Positions 6,312 to 6,414 of a DNA stretch of 6,414 nucleotides are shown one piece after another. Source of the DNA: Rickettsiales bacterium (GTDB lineage: Bacteria; Pseudomonadota; Alphaproteobacteria; Pelagibacterales; Pelagibacteraceae); NCBI GenBank assembly GCA_005801485.1, contig SYDM01000003.1, positions 1-6,414 of the forward strand, given 5' to 3'. Below the pieces are notes generated by a model. It saw only the letters and a program-made list of their open reading frames with translations, did no database searches and was not told where the DNA came from. The position numbers were made by a program, and so were the translations under genes. Position 1 is the first letter of the stretch, and the number at the start of each line of letters is the position of its first letter.

Positions 6312-6414
6312 CTATCTATAGTAATTCTTTATTATATCAATAAAATTTTCATCAGATTTTGATGCGCCGCCAATTAAAAAACCATCTATCTCATCTAGTT
6401 TTTTAAATTGACTT
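6312..6414 (-). CDS. tpiA: Triosephosphate isomerase, C-terminal end (partial)
   Basis: The last 33 complete codons of a gene entering from the right edge. The frame reads SQFKKLDEIDGFLIGGASKS, then DENFIDIIKNYYR, and ends at a TAG (6312-6314). The IDGFLIGGAS stretch corresponds to the family's final phosphate-binding loop (usually D-G-x-L-V-G-G-A-S-L), followed by the short terminal helix (typically F-x-x-I-I). Triosephosphate isomerase interconverts dihydroxyacetone phosphate and glyceraldehyde 3-phosphate. The catalytic residues lie outside the window. TAG is the only amber stop among the genes here; most end in TAA. secG follows after 5 bases. Confidence 0.92.
   Translation of the reverse strand, partial: SQFKKLDEIDGFLIGGASKSDENFIDIIKNYYR

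Noticed and set aside
1..6414. Mobile elements, CRISPR, tRNA/rRNA, riboswitches, defence or secretion clusters
   Set aside because: No transposase, repeat array, RNA gene or island-like change in composition was seen. Nearly every base belongs to a conserved housekeeping gene, leaving no room for such elements.

Overview
The window is a gene-dense, very AT-rich stretch (about 30% G+C by eye, not counted) of ordinary chromosomal housekeeping genes. Protein sequences and gene order point to a streamlined alphaproteobacterium, most likely marine SAR11 (Pelagibacterales) or a similar genome-reduced lineage. The signs are AAA-rich lysine codons, long A/T homopolymers, intergenic gaps of 2-39 bases, frequent gene overlaps, and the alphaproteobacterial block tpiA-secG-pyrG-kdsA-eno-ftsB-...-lipA-ratA facing cinA. 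The lineage is inferred; no marker gene was compared.

Left end, plus strand (1-595): the 3' end of pgpA (phosphatidylglycerophosphatase A) overlaps by 8 bases a stand-alone CinA C-terminal domain gene (pncC-type NMN amidohydrolase). From about 588 to the right edge everything is on the minus strand. In transcription order this is tpiA (3' end only), secG, pyrG, kdsA, eno, an ftsB-like septum formation initiator, lipA, and a ratA/COQ10-like START-domain gene. The two gene sets converge and overlap by 8 bases at 588-595.

The minus-strand set looks like one operon. Gaps are 5 bases (tpiA-secG), 39 (secG-pyrG), an 8-base overlap (pyrG-kdsA), 3 (kdsA-eno), 2 (eno-ftsB), a 1-base overlap (ftsB-lipA) and a 19-base overlap (lipA-ratA). 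It mixes glycolysis (triosephosphate isomerase, enolase), CTP synthesis, Kdo production for lipopolysaccharide (CTP is also used to activate Kdo), protein export (SecG), division (FtsB), lipoate synthesis (LipA) and a probable quinone-chaperone protein. The only gap with room for a promoter is the 39 bases ahead of pyrG, where a candidate -35/-10 pair sits almost at the start codon.

No mobile element, CRISPR array, tRNA, rRNA, phage gene or defence gene was seen, and no undescribed system is evident. The points most worth a second look are: the missing pyruvate dehydrogenase genes between ftsB and lipA, where many alphaproteobacteria carry pdhABC-lpd; the possible leaderless pyrG promoter; the hairpin at the convergent overlap; the 12-A run inside lipA; and the complete metal-ligand set of a metal-dependent KdsA. 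No stretch over 300 bases lacks a gene.
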